A stretch of 64,000 nucleotides of DNA from a virus (IMGVR_UViG_3300006990_000013:53771-117770), one strand, 5' to 3'. Positions 1-9,242 are shown, counted from the first letter of the stretch. Notes: a model not told the origin generated them from the sequence alone. Program-made: numbers and translations.

Positions 1-1
1 A

Positions 2-100
2 CCTTTGGGGATCTATGACAACTATTACGAAACTCAGGAGTTTCCGAACGGTATTGAAACTACCATAAATACATATAACTTAACTATTACAAAATCTTAG
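2..100 (+). CDS. 3' end of virion structural protein, paralogue of next gene
   Basis: An open frame enters from the left edge and stops at TAG 98-100. Its last 32 residues end in TQEFPNG...TTI...Y.L.ITKS, which matches the C-terminus of the following protein (TQEFPNGVPTTIKSYGLYVTKS-like). The two genes are therefore tandem paralogues 15 nt apart. Only the C-terminus is visible, so the function (tail-fibre or decoration protein) is inferred from the neighbour. Confidence 0.8.
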   Translation, partial: PLGIYDNYYETQEFPNGIETTINTYNLTITKS

Positions 101-115
101 AGGGAAATTTTTAAA

Positions 116-1093
116 ATGGCAGTGCGAGCACCCTTATACTGGGATGGAACCGAAGTCCAAGAAATGTCAATTGCGCAGGTTACTGCGATTTGTGAACGCA
201 TGAACAATGCGTACTCTGGTAACGAGACCGTAACGCTCTCTGTTGTTGCATCCGCAGGTACATTGACTGCGATGGATGATACGAGATACCAAGCAGGTAC
301 TTTCACAACAGGTACAACTGCATACGCAAACGAAGCATCGACACCAGATATCTCCACGATCACCACGACATTTGATAAAATCTCTCAGTCAAAATCTAGT
401 CCCGCTTCATATCCAGTAGATGTCAATAAAAGTTATCCTTGTTATTGGGACACGGCGACTGGTGAGATCAGAGCGATGACTCAACAGGACATGATCGATA
501 CTTTTGTTGATCAGGCGACTGATTTACTTGCGGCAGGGAACACAGAGGCGGACACCTCAAAGAAGGCAGGTTCTTATACAATTAGTACAAGTAACTCACT
601 TGCAGGCGCAACTCTTGTAGATGCAGCCCCAATATATACAGATACACGTGCAGATGCAGATGTGTATACATCTGGTGGTATTCCAGAAGCGCAAGACCAA
701 CCAGAAGACGTAAACAACTACTATCTACACCAGTGGAATGGTGATGCAGCTGCAGGCGCAGATGTGCCACTCATGATAAATATAACTGGTGGCGTAACAG
801 ACTTACAAACATACTCAGATACGGACTGGGACTTTATCCTATCGGAATACATTCGATACGCAACTGAGAATGAAACTGGTCAACGAATCAACTTTGAAAT
901 ATACGAAGTTGGCAGTGAACCCGCTGGTGCAAACCTCTGTGGAACTGCAATTGTTGATACAACGCTTGACGGATCGTCTGCCAGCGGGTATACTACACGT
1001 CTAGTAAATGCAAACGACTATAGAACACAGGAATTCCCGAATGGGGTTCCAACAACAATTAAATCATATGGTTTATATGTCACTAAAAGCTAA
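116..1093 (+). CDS. Putative virion structural / tail-fibre-like protein
   Basis: 325 residues rich in Thr, Ser, Asp, Ala and Tyr, poor in Lys and Cys, with no transmembrane segment, which is typical of beta-rich phage fibre or virion surface proteins. The N-terminus (MAVRAPLYWDGTEVQEMS) and the pseudo-repeat around residue 110 (YPCYWDTATGEIRAMTQQD) share a (YPxYWDxxxxEIxxMT) pattern, so the protein seems to hold an internal duplication. The ATG follows AGGGAAATTTTTAAA. It is a tandem paralogue of the truncated gene before it. No enzymatic motif was seen; the structural role is inferred. Confidence 0.7.
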   Translation: MAVRAPLYWDGTEVQEMSIAQVTAICERMNNAYSGNETVTLSVVASAGTLTAMDDTRYQAGTFTTGTTAYANEASTPDISTITTTFDKISQSKSSPASYPVDVNKSYPCYWDTATGEIRAMTQQDMIDTFVDQATDLLAAGNTEADTSKKAGSYTISTSNSLAGATLVDAAPIYTDTRADADVYTSGGIPEAQDQPEDVNNYYLHQWNGDAAAGADVPLMINITGGVTDLQTYSDTDWDFILSEYIRYATENETGQRINFEIYEVGSEPAGANLCGTAIVDTTLDGSSASGYTTRLVNANDYRTQEFPNGVPTTIKSYGLYVTKS

Positions 1094-1112
1094 CTGAAGG
1101 AGTGAATTGAAA

Positions 1113-1625
1113 ATGGCTGAATTTAGTAACAACATTATTGATGTGTATTTTTTCGATCAGGAAAAGTCAATTATCAATGTTGAATGGAGAGGATCTGATG
1201 ATAAGATCCGTAGGTTTTTCGTAAACGTCGATGAGACTGATGCGAACTATCAAGACCTCATTGCAGAGGGTTGGAACGAAACTAAGGTAGAACAGTCTAC
1301 CAAAGAGTATCGTCGTCGTGCACGTAAAGCATTCGAGAAAGAATGTATGTTGATTGCCGCTCGTGAAGGCATCATTGATACTTCTGAACTTGGTTTCAAA
1401 AAGATCTACAACTTCCTAAAACTTGAAGAAGACAAGATCGAAGCGGAAAAACTTTTCAAGTTTAAGATTGAAGCGTTTGATGAAGAAGCAGTCGTCCAGT
1501 GTGAAGACACTTCTGTAAAACGTGCAATCCGCCAAGCGAAAACCTACAAAGAGGTTATCGATCTAGTTATTGCTTTGGGTGAACCTGAAGGAGCGGATGA
1601 GTCCGACACAGAATCGGAAGATTAA
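1113..1625 (+). CDS. Hypothetical protein, acidic C-terminus, possible tail-fibre accessory
   Basis: 170 residues. The N-terminal part is a small beta-type domain (NNIIDVYFFDQEKSIINVEW), followed by a charged helical segment and an acidic Glu/Asp/Ser tail. ATG 1113 is preferred to the upstream in-frame TTG because GAAGGAG lies about ten bases upstream. Its place directly behind the structural paralogues suggests a virion or fibre-assembly role, but I recognise no family. Confidence 0.6.
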   Translation: MAEFSNNIIDVYFFDQEKSIINVEWRGSDDKIRRFFVNVDETDANYQDLIAEGWNETKVEQSTKEYRRRARKAFEKECMLIAAREGIIDTSELGFKKIYNFLKLEEDKIEAEKLFKFKIEAFDEEAVVQCEDTSVKRAIRQAKTYKEVIDLVIALGEPEGADESDTESED

Positions 1626-1629
1626 AAAT

Positions 1630-2328
1630 ATGAAAATTTTTGTTGTGAGAATCGGGAACAAATATGGGCCCGAATATGAAGACTATATTGAATCGAAACT
1701 AGGAGACGACTATGAAGTCGTCTGGATTCGTGAACCTTACGATAATCGTGTAGAACTACAATGGAACAAGATGTCTGTAATGGATATGGACATCGATGAA
1801 CCAGTGTGCGTAATCGATATCGATCTTCTTCTGATTAACGACTACAAAAAGTGTTTTGATTTTCCTGTGGAACGTGGACAGTTTCTTGCTATGCGAGCAT
1901 GGTGGAGAGACACTCTGCATCCAGACTATTCTTTGAATGGTGGTTTCTACAAATACTATCCGAATGATTGTCGGTACATCTACGAGAAGTTTATGACAGA
2001 CGTAGAACACTGGCAGAAATTCTACATTCGTGCAGGCATCACAAGTGGGCCTGTGAACGGTGAACAGTATTTTGTTGAGGATGCGGTTAAAGAAGAACTG
2101 GAACTGATCTATCTACCATCTGCATGGCAGACACGGTGGTTGAGTCAGAATGATGTACTTCCTGATCTATACACTGAGTGGCAAAACCGTTTCAATAAGA
2201 AATATGAAGCCGTTACTGGTAATGAGTATGCGTGGTTTGGTGACTTTCATGAAGACATCAAGTTAGTACACTTTACGCATGAAATGAATCTACCCCACAC
2301 ATGGAAGTATTATAAACAATACACCTAA
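1630..2328 (+). CDS. Glycosyltransferase-like protein (GT-A fold, DxD)
   Basis: 232 residues from ATG 1630; an upstream in-frame ATG at 1570 lies inside the previous gene and is rejected. Features fitting a GT-A glycosyltransferase are VCVIDIDLLL (DxD-type metal/nucleotide-sugar site near residue 64), an RAWWRD block, NGGF and GxVNGEQ. It is clearly homologous to the 8454-9242 protein, which has RRWWSR, NGGF and GKVNGEQ at matching places. Sugar donor and acceptor are unknown. It opens the 24 kb accessory block. A perfect inverted repeat (AGACGAC/GTCGTCT, 1704-1723) lies in its 5' coding part. Confidence 0.65.
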   Translation: MKIFVVRIGNKYGPEYEDYIESKLGDDYEVVWIREPYDNRVELQWNKMSVMDMDIDEPVCVIDIDLLLINDYKKCFDFPVERGQFLAMRAWWRDTLHPDYSLNGGFYKYYPNDCRYIYEKFMTDVEHWQKFYIRAGITSGPVNGEQYFVEDAVKEELELIYLPSAWQTRWLSQNDVLPDLYTEWQNRFNKKYEAVTGNEYAWFGDFHEDIKLVHFTHEMNLPHTWKYYKQYT

Positions 2329-2330
2329 AC

Positions 2331-2343
2331 GGAAGAACCTTCC
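2331..2343 (+). other. Short hairpin in the intergenic gap
   Basis: GGAAG-AAC-CTTCC forms a perfect 5-bp stem and occupies most of the gap before the radical SAM start at 2350. The GGAAG arm is the only Shine-Dalgarno-like sequence available, so folding could limit initiation. Small and possibly fortuitous. Confidence 0.3.
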
Positions 2344-2349
2344 TATATT

Positions 2350-3765
2350 ATGAAAATTAAAACTGAAAAAGAAAAACCAGATCTTATCGCTCTAAAAGAT
2401 CATGATGCTGATGCGTATGCGTCTACTCCTCATGATTACTTCAAGAAGGGTGAACCTGATCTGAACTATATGTTAGATGAAGTCATCAAAGATAAAGGTG
2501 ATTTCTTCTGCTCCCAGCCTTGGGTTCATATGTACATGCCAACATATGGATTCCAGCATATTTGTTGTAATACAAGTATGAGTGTGAAGAAACATATTTC
2601 CCAAGCAACCTTTGAAGAACTTTACAACGAACCAGAGTTCACCAAACTTCGTGAAGAGATGGTTGGTGGCCACAAGGATCGTGAAAGAACTCTGAAGACG
2701 TGTGTTAGATGTATTCAAACAGAACATCGTGGGTTTCCTTCCCTGCGAGAGTCCTATAATAGATCTGCAAACAGAAACACCCAAACAAAAGACGAGATGG
2801 GTAAACTCGTTAGTAAAGTCAAAGAAACTGGCGATGGGAATATTGGGCTACCAGAAAAACTTCACACGGTTGAACTCAAAGTGTGGGGAAACTATTGTAA
2901 CCTTCAGTGTCTAATGTGTTCTGTAGAGGACTCGTCTTCTGTTGCAGAAGAACAGATGGCACTGGGTGAGATAGATGCAAAGGGTATTAAAGAACGTGTA
3001 ACATTGCGTACAGGTATTGAACCACCCTTTACCCCACCTTTGATTCGATATCAAGACAACTACATCGATGAAGATCAGTACTGGGGCATTATTGATCGTG
3101 CAGTACGTATCAAACTTATCGGTGGAGAAACTTTTCTTCAAAAACAAAATATTCAATTGTTAGAACATCTTGTCAAAACAGGCAAGGCGAAGGATAAAGA
3201 ACTTATCATCTTCACAAACAACTATGGATATCCACGTATGGAATACGTGCGAGACCTTCTACGCAACTTTAAATCAATTGCGTACAAATGTTCTATGGAG
3301 TTATGGGGTGAGAAGAATGATTACATTCGTTACCCATCAAAGTGGGATGAAGTACATCGTAACATGAAAATGATGGCGAAGATCCCTCAGTTACAAGTGT
3401 TGCCAACTTGCACACTAAATCCAATAACAATAGGATATGTACATGAGATCATCGATGGGGCGGCACAGTTCTCAGATGTCATGCCAAACTTCTCATCTGT
3501 ATCAAGACCAAAATGGTTTACTGCACACTGCATTCCAGATGATGTCGTGGATTTCTATCTGGACAGATATTATAGTCTACCGTACGAGATGATTCACCTT
3601 TGCACAAAGGCGATTGAAACTCTGGAACAACGTGATTTCAAAGAAGACAAGTACAAGAAGATGATCAACCATATCACACGTAGAGATAAACATCGTAAAG
3701 ATAACATCTTGAATTTCTTTCCAGAGTGGAAAAACCATTTCAAGGATCCTTATTATGATAATTGA
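2350..3765 (+). CDS. Radical SAM protein with N-terminal twitch-type cluster site
   Basis: 471 residues. The radical SAM cluster motif CNLQCLMC (C183, C187, C190) lies mid-protein and is followed by KLIGGE, the usual GGE SAM-binding strand. Upstream are C54 (FFCSQPW), C72-C73 and C118/C121 (TCVRC), the arrangement expected of an N-terminal twitch/SPASM-like auxiliary Fe-S domain seen in many 'twitch domain' radical SAM proteins. Such enzymes generate a 5'-deoxyadenosyl radical; the substrate cannot be told from sequence. It overlaps the next radical SAM gene by 11 nt, so the pair is probably co-translated. Confidence 0.85.
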   Translation: MKIKTEKEKPDLIALKDHDADAYASTPHDYFKKGEPDLNYMLDEVIKDKGDFFCSQPWVHMYMPTYGFQHICCNTSMSVKKHISQATFEELYNEPEFTKLREEMVGGHKDRERTLKTCVRCIQTEHRGFPSLRESYNRSANRNTQTKDEMGKLVSKVKETGDGNIGLPEKLHTVELKVWGNYCNLQCLMCSVEDSSSVAEEQMALGEIDAKGIKERVTLRTGIEPPFTPPLIRYQDNYIDEDQYWGIIDRAVRIKLIGGETFLQKQNIQLLEHLVKTGKAKDKELIIFTNNYGYPRMEYVRDLLRNFKSIAYKCSMELWGEKNDYIRYPSKWDEVHRNMKMMAKIPQLQVLPTCTLNPITIGYVHEIIDGAAQFSDVMPNFSSVSRPKWFTAHCIPDDVVDFYLDRYYSLPYEMIHLCTKAIETLEQRDFKEDKYKKMINHITRRDKHRKDNILNFFPEWKNHFKDPYYDN

Positions 3766-4798
3766 TAATCAGTTCAATTTAAAAAAGATGGACTCTGAGA
3801 TTACTAATAGATGTAATGCTGCATGTACATTGTGTCCACGTACGGGCACATATCCAGGCGGGTTGGGTAAAGAAGTTTATAACTCAGGCCCATTGGATAT
3901 ATCTCTGGATGTGATAGAAGAATGTCTTGGTTGGCCAATTAAGAAGTGGCAGTATTGTGGTAACTACGGTGATCCGATGGCCCATCCAAAGGTGTTTGAC
4001 ATTGCAGAGATGGTATCCAAATCTACAGTAGATGCACAACAGTTCGACACAAATGGTTCTATGAGATCCACTCAATTCTGGAAAGAGTTGGGTGGACTTC
4101 CTAATAATATGATAGTGAACTTTGCACTTGATGGACTAAGTGATACAAACCACATCTACAGAACCAACACCAACTTCGAAAAGATCATTGAAAATGCAAA
4201 AGCATTCATGGCAGGTGGTGGTATTGCACGTTGGATCTTTATTGTTTTCAACCACAATGAACACCAAGTAGAAGAAGCCAGAGACATGGCAAGGAAACTT
4301 GGGTTTGATAACTTTGCTTTCAAAAAGACTTCTAGACAACTAGAAAAAGGTTCGACAACTGCAAAGAAAGAATATAAGAAGTCGTCAAAGTCTGAGACAG
4401 TTACCAAATCAGTAACTGCAACTAAGAGACCAGAGTTCCAAGCGGATACGATCAAGAGAGGTGTTGTTGAACATGTTGTCTCTTGTAAGGCACTTGGACA
4501 GAAGAAAATGTATGTGACTCCAAAGGGACAATTGATTCCCTGTTGTCACGTTCACCAAGATCTCTTTAAGAACGAATACAATCCAGAATTCCGTAGTAAG
4601 AACGATGAGATGAACTTCACAACTTGGCTGGATGAAAACAACGTCAAGTACGATCTCAATAAGTATACCATATTTGAAGTGATGAAGTCTTACAGAGAAA
4701 ACCTTGACTCGATTGAAGACAGGTGGTTTAGAAGATCTTTACGTTCTTGTAATAAAAAGTGTGGGAGCAATCTAAGAAATGAAGTCGTTAATTATTGA
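3755..4798 (+). CDS. Radical SAM protein with SPASM-like C-terminal cysteines
   Basis: 347 residues. The N-terminal cluster motif is CNAACTLC (C20, C24, C27). A TIM-barrel core follows, with GNYGDPMAHP as the GGE-like segment. The C-terminal region carries more cysteines (VSCKALG, IPCCHVHQD, RSCNKKCG), as in SPASM-domain radical SAM enzymes that bind auxiliary [4Fe-4S] clusters and modify peptides, sugars or small molecules. A Lys/Ser/Thr-rich insertion (about residues 198-222) is unusual. Translationally coupled to the radical SAM gene upstream. Substrate unknown. Confidence 0.85.
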   Translation: MIIDNQFNLKKMDSEITNRCNAACTLCPRTGTYPGGLGKEVYNSGPLDISLDVIEECLGWPIKKWQYCGNYGDPMAHPKVFDIAEMVSKSTVDAQQFDTNGSMRSTQFWKELGGLPNNMIVNFALDGLSDTNHIYRTNTNFEKIIENAKAFMAGGGIARWIFIVFNHNEHQVEEARDMARKLGFDNFAFKKTSRQLEKGSTTAKKEYKKSSKSETVTKSVTATKRPEFQADTIKRGVVEHVVSCKALGQKKMYVTPKGQLIPCCHVHQDLFKNEYNPEFRSKNDEMNFTTWLDENNVKYDLNKYTIFEVMKSYRENLDSIEDRWFRRSLRSCNKKCGSNLRNEVVNY

Positions 4799-4892
4799 CT
4801 ATTATTATAATATCAAAACATATTTTGTGGGTTGGTATTATAAAGTATCTAAGAAAGAAACTGATGATGAATTTATTTACGAGGATGATTAA
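4779..4892 (+). CDS. 37-residue microprotein, paralogue of the ORF at 25225
   Basis: Starts inside the 3' end of the upstream radical SAM gene in another frame (ATG 4779) and ends TAA 4890-4892, overlapping the next ATG by one base. The sequence has a hydrophobic/aromatic N-terminal half and ends DDEFIYEDD. It shares the pattern Y-x-I-(K/R)...F..W......E-x-F-I-Y-E-(E)D with the 36-residue ORF at 25225-25335, which also starts inside an upstream 3' end. Stop-start coupling on its 3' side supports translation. Function unknown. Confidence 0.55.
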   Translation: MKSLIIDYYYNIKTYFVGWYYKVSKKETDDEFIYEDD

Positions 4893-5608
4893 TGAGTCTT
4901 TTTGATCTGATCGAAGAAAAACGTAGACACGTTAGAGAATATATGACAAAGGTGCCTCCAAGGGAAATTGTTGAGGACTGTCTATGGAAAGCGTGGAAAA
5001 CATCTCCTTCTAAAAACAACTTCATGGCATATCGTGTGGACGTTTATGGGCCTGATAAACAAGAAGAGAAAGAGATTATCTGGAACCTTGTTCTGAAGAA
5101 TCACATTCGTGCAGAAGAACGTGCACAACGAGATGGTAGAATAGAGTTTACTCAGAAGGGTGAACCAAATCCTTTCTACGAACATGTAAAACTCAATCCC
5201 TATTTGTTTGTTCTCCACAGTAGAGTGGCAAAGAAAGCGAATAGGTTCTACGCACATCAAATAGAAAGAGGTCACTTTGCAGATCAGATGTATCCAGATC
5301 TAGTCGAAAGACTGGTGGATTCTGTGGCAGTTGACTGTGGACTATTCTTATCTAACCTTACCGCTGCACTTCTGGAACACGACATAGACGTTTCTTACAA
5401 TTCTTGTTTCCTCAGAGATCCCGCCATCTGGCGTTCTGCTGGACTTGATCATGTTGAGTATCGTCCTATCGTTATGATGAGTGCAGGGTACGCTGCAAAA
5501 TATAGACACGAGTGCCTCACTGAATGGAACATGGATGGATGGGATGTTAAACCAGACATCGAAGAAGTTATAAAATGGGTGGGCGAAGATGTTACTAACA
5601 CTGGGTGA
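4892..5608 (+). CDS. Nitroreductase-like flavoprotein A
   Basis: 238 residues. The architecture fits the nitroreductase (FMN) superfamily: an N-terminal RRHVREY helix with the R-x-x-R/Y entry, a W...SPSKNNFMAYRV segment, a central insertion, then VAVDCGLFLSNLTAALLEHDIDVSYN and a GY-type C-terminal strand (MSAGYAA). Related to the products at 6413 and 59878. Members reduce nitro, quinone or oxime groups or oxidise peptide azolines; the substrate here is unknown. TAATG coupling to the microprotein upstream. Confidence 0.65.
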   Translation: MSLFDLIEEKRRHVREYMTKVPPREIVEDCLWKAWKTSPSKNNFMAYRVDVYGPDKQEEKEIIWNLVLKNHIRAEERAQRDGRIEFTQKGEPNPFYEHVKLNPYLFVLHSRVAKKANRFYAHQIERGHFADQMYPDLVERLVDSVAVDCGLFLSNLTAALLEHDIDVSYNSCFLRDPAIWRSAGLDHVEYRPIVMMSAGYAAKYRHECLTEWNMDGWDVKPDIEEVIKWVGEDVTNTG

Positions 5609-6401
5609 TAGTTTTACCGTAAAGAGATATGACGGTGATAAACCTTGGTCTGAACAACTTGCAGAGAAACTGGGTATGGAATTACTCAATATATCTCACG
5701 AAGGCGAGTCCAACTCTTATATGTTCCGTAATGCGATATGGGCATTGACAACACAAGATGTTGAACTATGTGTCATATCTCTGACAAACTGGGACAGGTT
5801 TGAACTTCCGTACTCAGACTATGGTCTAAAGGGTTCTGGAATGTACGACAGAACAAAAACATTTAAACCAAAAAACTGTTGGGATGAAGATAATCCCTAT
5901 TCAAAGCTTTACATTGCATACTATTCTATGTTATACTACGTAGATACAACCTCTTCGTATATCATTGCGATTGACAACTTGTGTAAGGCAAAGGGCATTC
6001 CTCTGATCTTTACACAACCTCTGTTGCCTTTCAACGTGAGAATCAAGGCGGTTAAAACTGGAGAACTGGACTTTTTGTTTTCAAAGAATATGAATGCTAT
6101 GGGTGAAGACTACATTGAAAATATTTCGTTGTTCCGTCATGTTGATAAATCACTATTCTGCATGTTCAAACCAACTGCGCAAACAATACTCTTTGGTAAG
6201 GAAGATGGTATATCTGAAAAGACTTACGACAACATGTTCAGTTTCTTCACAAGGAACCATCCAGAATATGTGATGGGTTATCATAATAAATACATTTATA
6301 AAGGTGGGCAGGCTTTTAGAAAATCATGGGATGGTCATCCTAATTTGAAAGGTCACCAAATGATATCTAATATTGTTTATGATCACTATATGAATATGTA
6401 A
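5589..6401 (+). CDS. SGNH/GDSL-type hydrolase A
   Basis: 270 residues. Block I is LLTLGDSFT (S8 as nucleophile) and block V is DGHPNLKGHQMI near residue 250 (Asp-x-x-His in the classic order), so an active esterase or acyl/acetyl-transferase is plausible. The gene overlaps the nitroreductase-like gene by 20 nt. Two paralogues occur at 23726 and 24483. SGNH enzymes in glycan or lipid pathways often add or remove O-acetyl groups; that role here is inference. Confidence 0.7.
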   Translation: MLLTLGDSFTVKRYDGDKPWSEQLAEKLGMELLNISHEGESNSYMFRNAIWALTTQDVELCVISLTNWDRFELPYSDYGLKGSGMYDRTKTFKPKNCWDEDNPYSKLYIAYYSMLYYVDTTSSYIIAIDNLCKAKGIPLIFTQPLLPFNVRIKAVKTGELDFLFSKNMNAMGEDYIENISLFRHVDKSLFCMFKPTAQTILFGKEDGISEKTYDNMFSFFTRNHPEYVMGYHNKYIYKGGQAFRKSWDGHPNLKGHQMISNIVYDHYMNM

Positions 6402-6412
6402 AGGAGAACTAC

Positions 6413-7117
6413 ATGTCTGTTGCAACAACGTATGCAGATCGAAATCAAACACGTTACTTTGATCAAAACGAAGTTCCTGATAAAGAACTAATTGAAAAGT
6501 GTCTACTCAAGACTCATGAAATTGTCATGTCAAAACAGAACTTGATGCCGTATCAGTGCCATATTTTTGGCCCTGATGATTATGATATCAAAAGACGGTT
6601 CTATGAACTGGCAAGTACGGTAGAGTACGCTGATCCTGAGAAGAGACAGTTCTACCGAATGGAGAGATTAGAGAAACATGAACGTTTCTTTGATAAACAA
6701 AAAAGATTCCCGAATGGTAACAGTCAATTGTTTGCGCCGTGGGTTCTTGTATTCTCACCACGTAAACCAAAACCAAACAAACTAGTTCAAGACTACCTTG
6801 AAGGTCAACACGAGATGAACTATGAGGACATCAAAAACTATGACAGTGGTGCATCCAAGATGGAGATTGGGATGTTCGCTGCGTTGTTGGGTGGTGTATG
6901 TGTAGATGAGGGTCTGAATGTTAGTTACACTGGGTGTATCAACTCACGTGCATTGGTCGAAGAGTTTACATGGTGTAAGTCACAACCTGCAATTTCAGTA
7001 AGTATTGGGTATCCCCATACTGAACTTAATGATCGTTACCTTTATAATAAAGTATTCTTCAAAAACAAAGGTGAAGATAAACCTAAGCCGGAAGAAATAT
7101 TTCACTGGATGGATTAA
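6413..7117 (+). CDS. Nitroreductase-like flavoprotein B
   Basis: 234 residues, preceded by AAAGGAGAACTAC. It has the same layout as the 4892 product: RNQTRYF at the N-terminus, VPDKELIEKCL, then SKQNLMPYQCHIFGP, and the C-terminal half MEIGMFAALLGGVCVDEGLNVSYTGC with ISVSIGYP. N-terminal segments match the 59878 product (RYQTACF, IPDKELIEKIL), so the two are close relatives. A redox role with FMN is inferred from fold; substrate unknown. Confidence 0.65.
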   Translation: MSVATTYADRNQTRYFDQNEVPDKELIEKCLLKTHEIVMSKQNLMPYQCHIFGPDDYDIKRRFYELASTVEYADPEKRQFYRMERLEKHERFFDKQKRFPNGNSQLFAPWVLVFSPRKPKPNKLVQDYLEGQHEMNYEDIKNYDSGASKMEIGMFAALLGGVCVDEGLNVSYTGCINSRALVEEFTWCKSQPAISVSIGYPHTELNDRYLYNKVFFKNKGEDKPKPEEIFHWMD

Positions 7118-7119
7118 AA

Positions 7120-8457
7120 ATGTTTGATGTGGTAACTGGAATCTCAGAAGGATTCCATGACGCCTGTAAGACTATTATCAAAGATGGTAAGATTGTCTAT
7201 GCAGGTCATGCGGAAAGATATTCTCGCATAAAGAATGATAAACACCTACACCCTGATATGCCTGAGACAGAAGGTGTAACTGTATTTTATGAAAAACCTT
7301 TCCTAAAAAATACCAGAAGATTATATGCAGGTCAGTCTTGGAAGAAACGTGGTAAGTATGACTTCACGGTTCCCCATCACTGGTCACATGCGTCTGCAGC
7401 TTATTACACTCGTCCCTTTGCTTTAAAGGAACCAGTCTGCGTTGTTATTGATGCGATTGGTGAGTGGGACACTGCATCTATCTGGTGGAGAAAGAAAAAG
7501 GTTTGGAGTATGAAGTACCCTACATCACTGGGACTTTTCTACTCTGCGATAACACGTCACATTGGACTTAAACCAAATGAAGACGAGTTTATCACAATGT
7601 GTCTCGCAGCGATGGGTGACAGAAACAAATATGACTTCGATCCCTATCTGTACTATCACAAGGGATATGACTTTGGTAAGGGTCGTAAAGAAGATATCGC
7701 CGCATCCGCCCAAAGAATACTTGAAGACGAAATCCTGAAGATCATGGAGAAAGCACGTTCTTACTCTCCTTATCTTTGTTATGGTGGTGGGGTTGCACTA
7801 AACTGTGTTGCGAACACAAAAATTAAAAAAATGTTTGATGATATGTGGATCTTCCCAAACCCATCAGATGGTGGTAGTTCTTTGGGTGCAGCGATATCTG
7901 CACTAGACCTTGGCCCGTACAGAACGTTGCAGATTGATAACATGTTCCTTGGACATGAAATAAAAGGCGAATTAGATGTTGCCAAAGTGGTACAAAATCT
8001 GGTACAATATAAAACATGTGGAGTAGCAAATGGTAAAGCAGAATTTGGCCCTCGTGCTCTTGGTAATCGTTCTCTCTTGGCCGATCCTAGAGTGGACAAT
8101 ATCAAGGACGTGGTTAATAAGGTTAAAAATAGACAAGGTTATAGACCGTTTTCGCCAGCGATACTAGAAGAATATGCGTCTGAGTATTTTACTGGCCCTA
8201 TGAATGAGTACATGCAATATGTCTCTCATGCGGAACATGATTACCAAGGGGTGATGCATGTTGATGGTACGTCTAGAGTCCAAGTCGTTAAAGACGATGG
8301 AAGCAACATGCGTAGAGTCCTAGAAGCGTGGTATGAAAAAACTAAATGCCCTATGTTACTAAACACATCACTTAACATAAAGGGTAAACCTATCGTGAAT
8401 AATGAACGAGATGCAAAAGAATTTGAAAAGGTAACAAAGGTTCCAGTAGTAACATGA
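7120..8457 (+). CDS. NodU/TobZ-family carbamoyltransferase A
   Basis: 445 residues. The N-terminal Kae1-like domain has the metal-binding histidine motif PHHWSHASA (H86, H87, H90) and VCVVIDAIGEWDTASIW. The C-terminal YrdC-like part carries FGPRALGNRSLLADP, the signature of O-carbamoyltransferases that use carbamoyl phosphate and ATP through carbamoyl-adenylate to modify sugars or antibiotics. At 445 residues it is somewhat shorter than typical members (about 550). It sits among radical SAM, nitroreductase and glycosyltransferase genes, so a carbamoylated glycan or metabolite is likely. Paralogue at 20222. Confidence 0.88.
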   Translation: MFDVVTGISEGFHDACKTIIKDGKIVYAGHAERYSRIKNDKHLHPDMPETEGVTVFYEKPFLKNTRRLYAGQSWKKRGKYDFTVPHHWSHASAAYYTRPFALKEPVCVVIDAIGEWDTASIWWRKKKVWSMKYPTSLGLFYSAITRHIGLKPNEDEFITMCLAAMGDRNKYDFDPYLYYHKGYDFGKGRKEDIAASAQRILEDEILKIMEKARSYSPYLCYGGGVALNCVANTKIKKMFDDMWIFPNPSDGGSSLGAAISALDLGPYRTLQIDNMFLGHEIKGELDVAKVVQNLVQYKTCGVANGKAEFGPRALGNRSLLADPRVDNIKDVVNKVKNRQGYRPFSPAILEEYASEYFTGPMNEYMQYVSHAEHDYQGVMHVDGTSRVQVVKDDGSNMRRVLEAWYEKTKCPMLLNTSLNIKGKPIVNNERDAKEFEKVTKVPVVT

Positions 8458-9242
8458 TGCACATCTTAACACTAAAGGTTGGGAAAAAATATAGTTCACA
8501 ATACGTGAATAAATTATACTTGTCTCTTAAAGACAACTCAACTGCTCCTTTTAAGATGTACTGTTACACAGATGATCCAGAAGGTCTAATAGAAGACGTA
8601 GAAGTAATTTACAATCCGTTCATGAAGTTTCTACTTCAGTGGAACAAGGTGGAGTTTCATTCCGCAGAATTTGGTGACATCCCACAAGGCGAACATTGTC
8701 TTATCATGGATATTGATCAGATTGTCATTGGAGACTTTGATCCAATACTAACTCACCAACTTGAAGAAGGTCAGTTCGGATGTATGCGTAGATGGTGGTC
8801 TAGACTACAGGAAGACTGTCCAATCAACGGTGGATTTCAGATGTTCCGTAAGGGAGACACTGATCACATATGGCAGAAATTTAATGCAGACTCAGATTTT
8901 TGGCAACAATATTATCTGAAGAATGGTCTGGCATTCGGTAAAGTAAATGGTGAACAGAACTTTATTCACCAGTTCGCACAAGAGAACAGACATTGGTTTC
9001 CAAAAGAATGGTTTGGGAAGTATGACTCTGATCAAATGGAAGTGATACAGAAACAATGGATGGAAGAGGTCAATACATATGAACCGTTCTATCTTGGCGA
9101 CGAGTTTGCTGAATCAGTTAAGTTGGTTCACTTCGCCGCCTCATATAATATGATGCATAAACAAAACCTCTATATTGTTAGAAAGTATTGGGGTGCAGGG
9201 GAATTTGATGCTAAGAGTTATTTGCGTACGCACAGGAAGTAA
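8454..9242 (+). CDS. Glycosyltransferase-like protein (GT-A fold), paralogue of 1630
   Basis: 262 residues, ATGA overlap with the carbamoyltransferase. Contains HCLIMDIDQIVIGDF (DxD near residue 84), RRWWSR, NGGFQMF, and GKVNGEQNF followed by a C-terminal SVKLVHFAAS, matching the 1630 product block for block. Fits a metal-dependent nucleotide-sugar transferase. Acceptor unknown. Confidence 0.65.
   Translation: MMHILTLKVGKKYSSQYVNKLYLSLKDNSTAPFKMYCYTDDPEGLIEDVEVIYNPFMKFLLQWNKVEFHSAEFGDIPQGEHCLIMDIDQIVIGDFDPILTHQLEEGQFGCMRRWWSRLQEDCPINGGFQMFRKGDTDHIWQKFNADSDFWQQYYLKNGLAFGKVNGEQNFIHQFAQENRHWFPKEWFGKYDSDQMEVIQKQWMEEVNTYEPFYLGDEFAESVKLVHFAASYNMMHKQNLYIVRKYWGAGEFDAKSYLRTHRK

Noticed and set aside
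57-770. Long reverse-strand open frames (for example 97-366 and 582-770)
   Set aside because: Antisense to strong coding genes, no ribosome site; shadows of the codon pattern. The same applies to nearly all minus-strand frames except 58655-58981.
6284-6296. ATAAATA-like motif inside SGNH hydrolase A (and others at 9379, 23110, 26350, 51314, 53690)
   Set aside because: Mid-gene, far from any start codon; expected by chance in AT-rich coding sequence.
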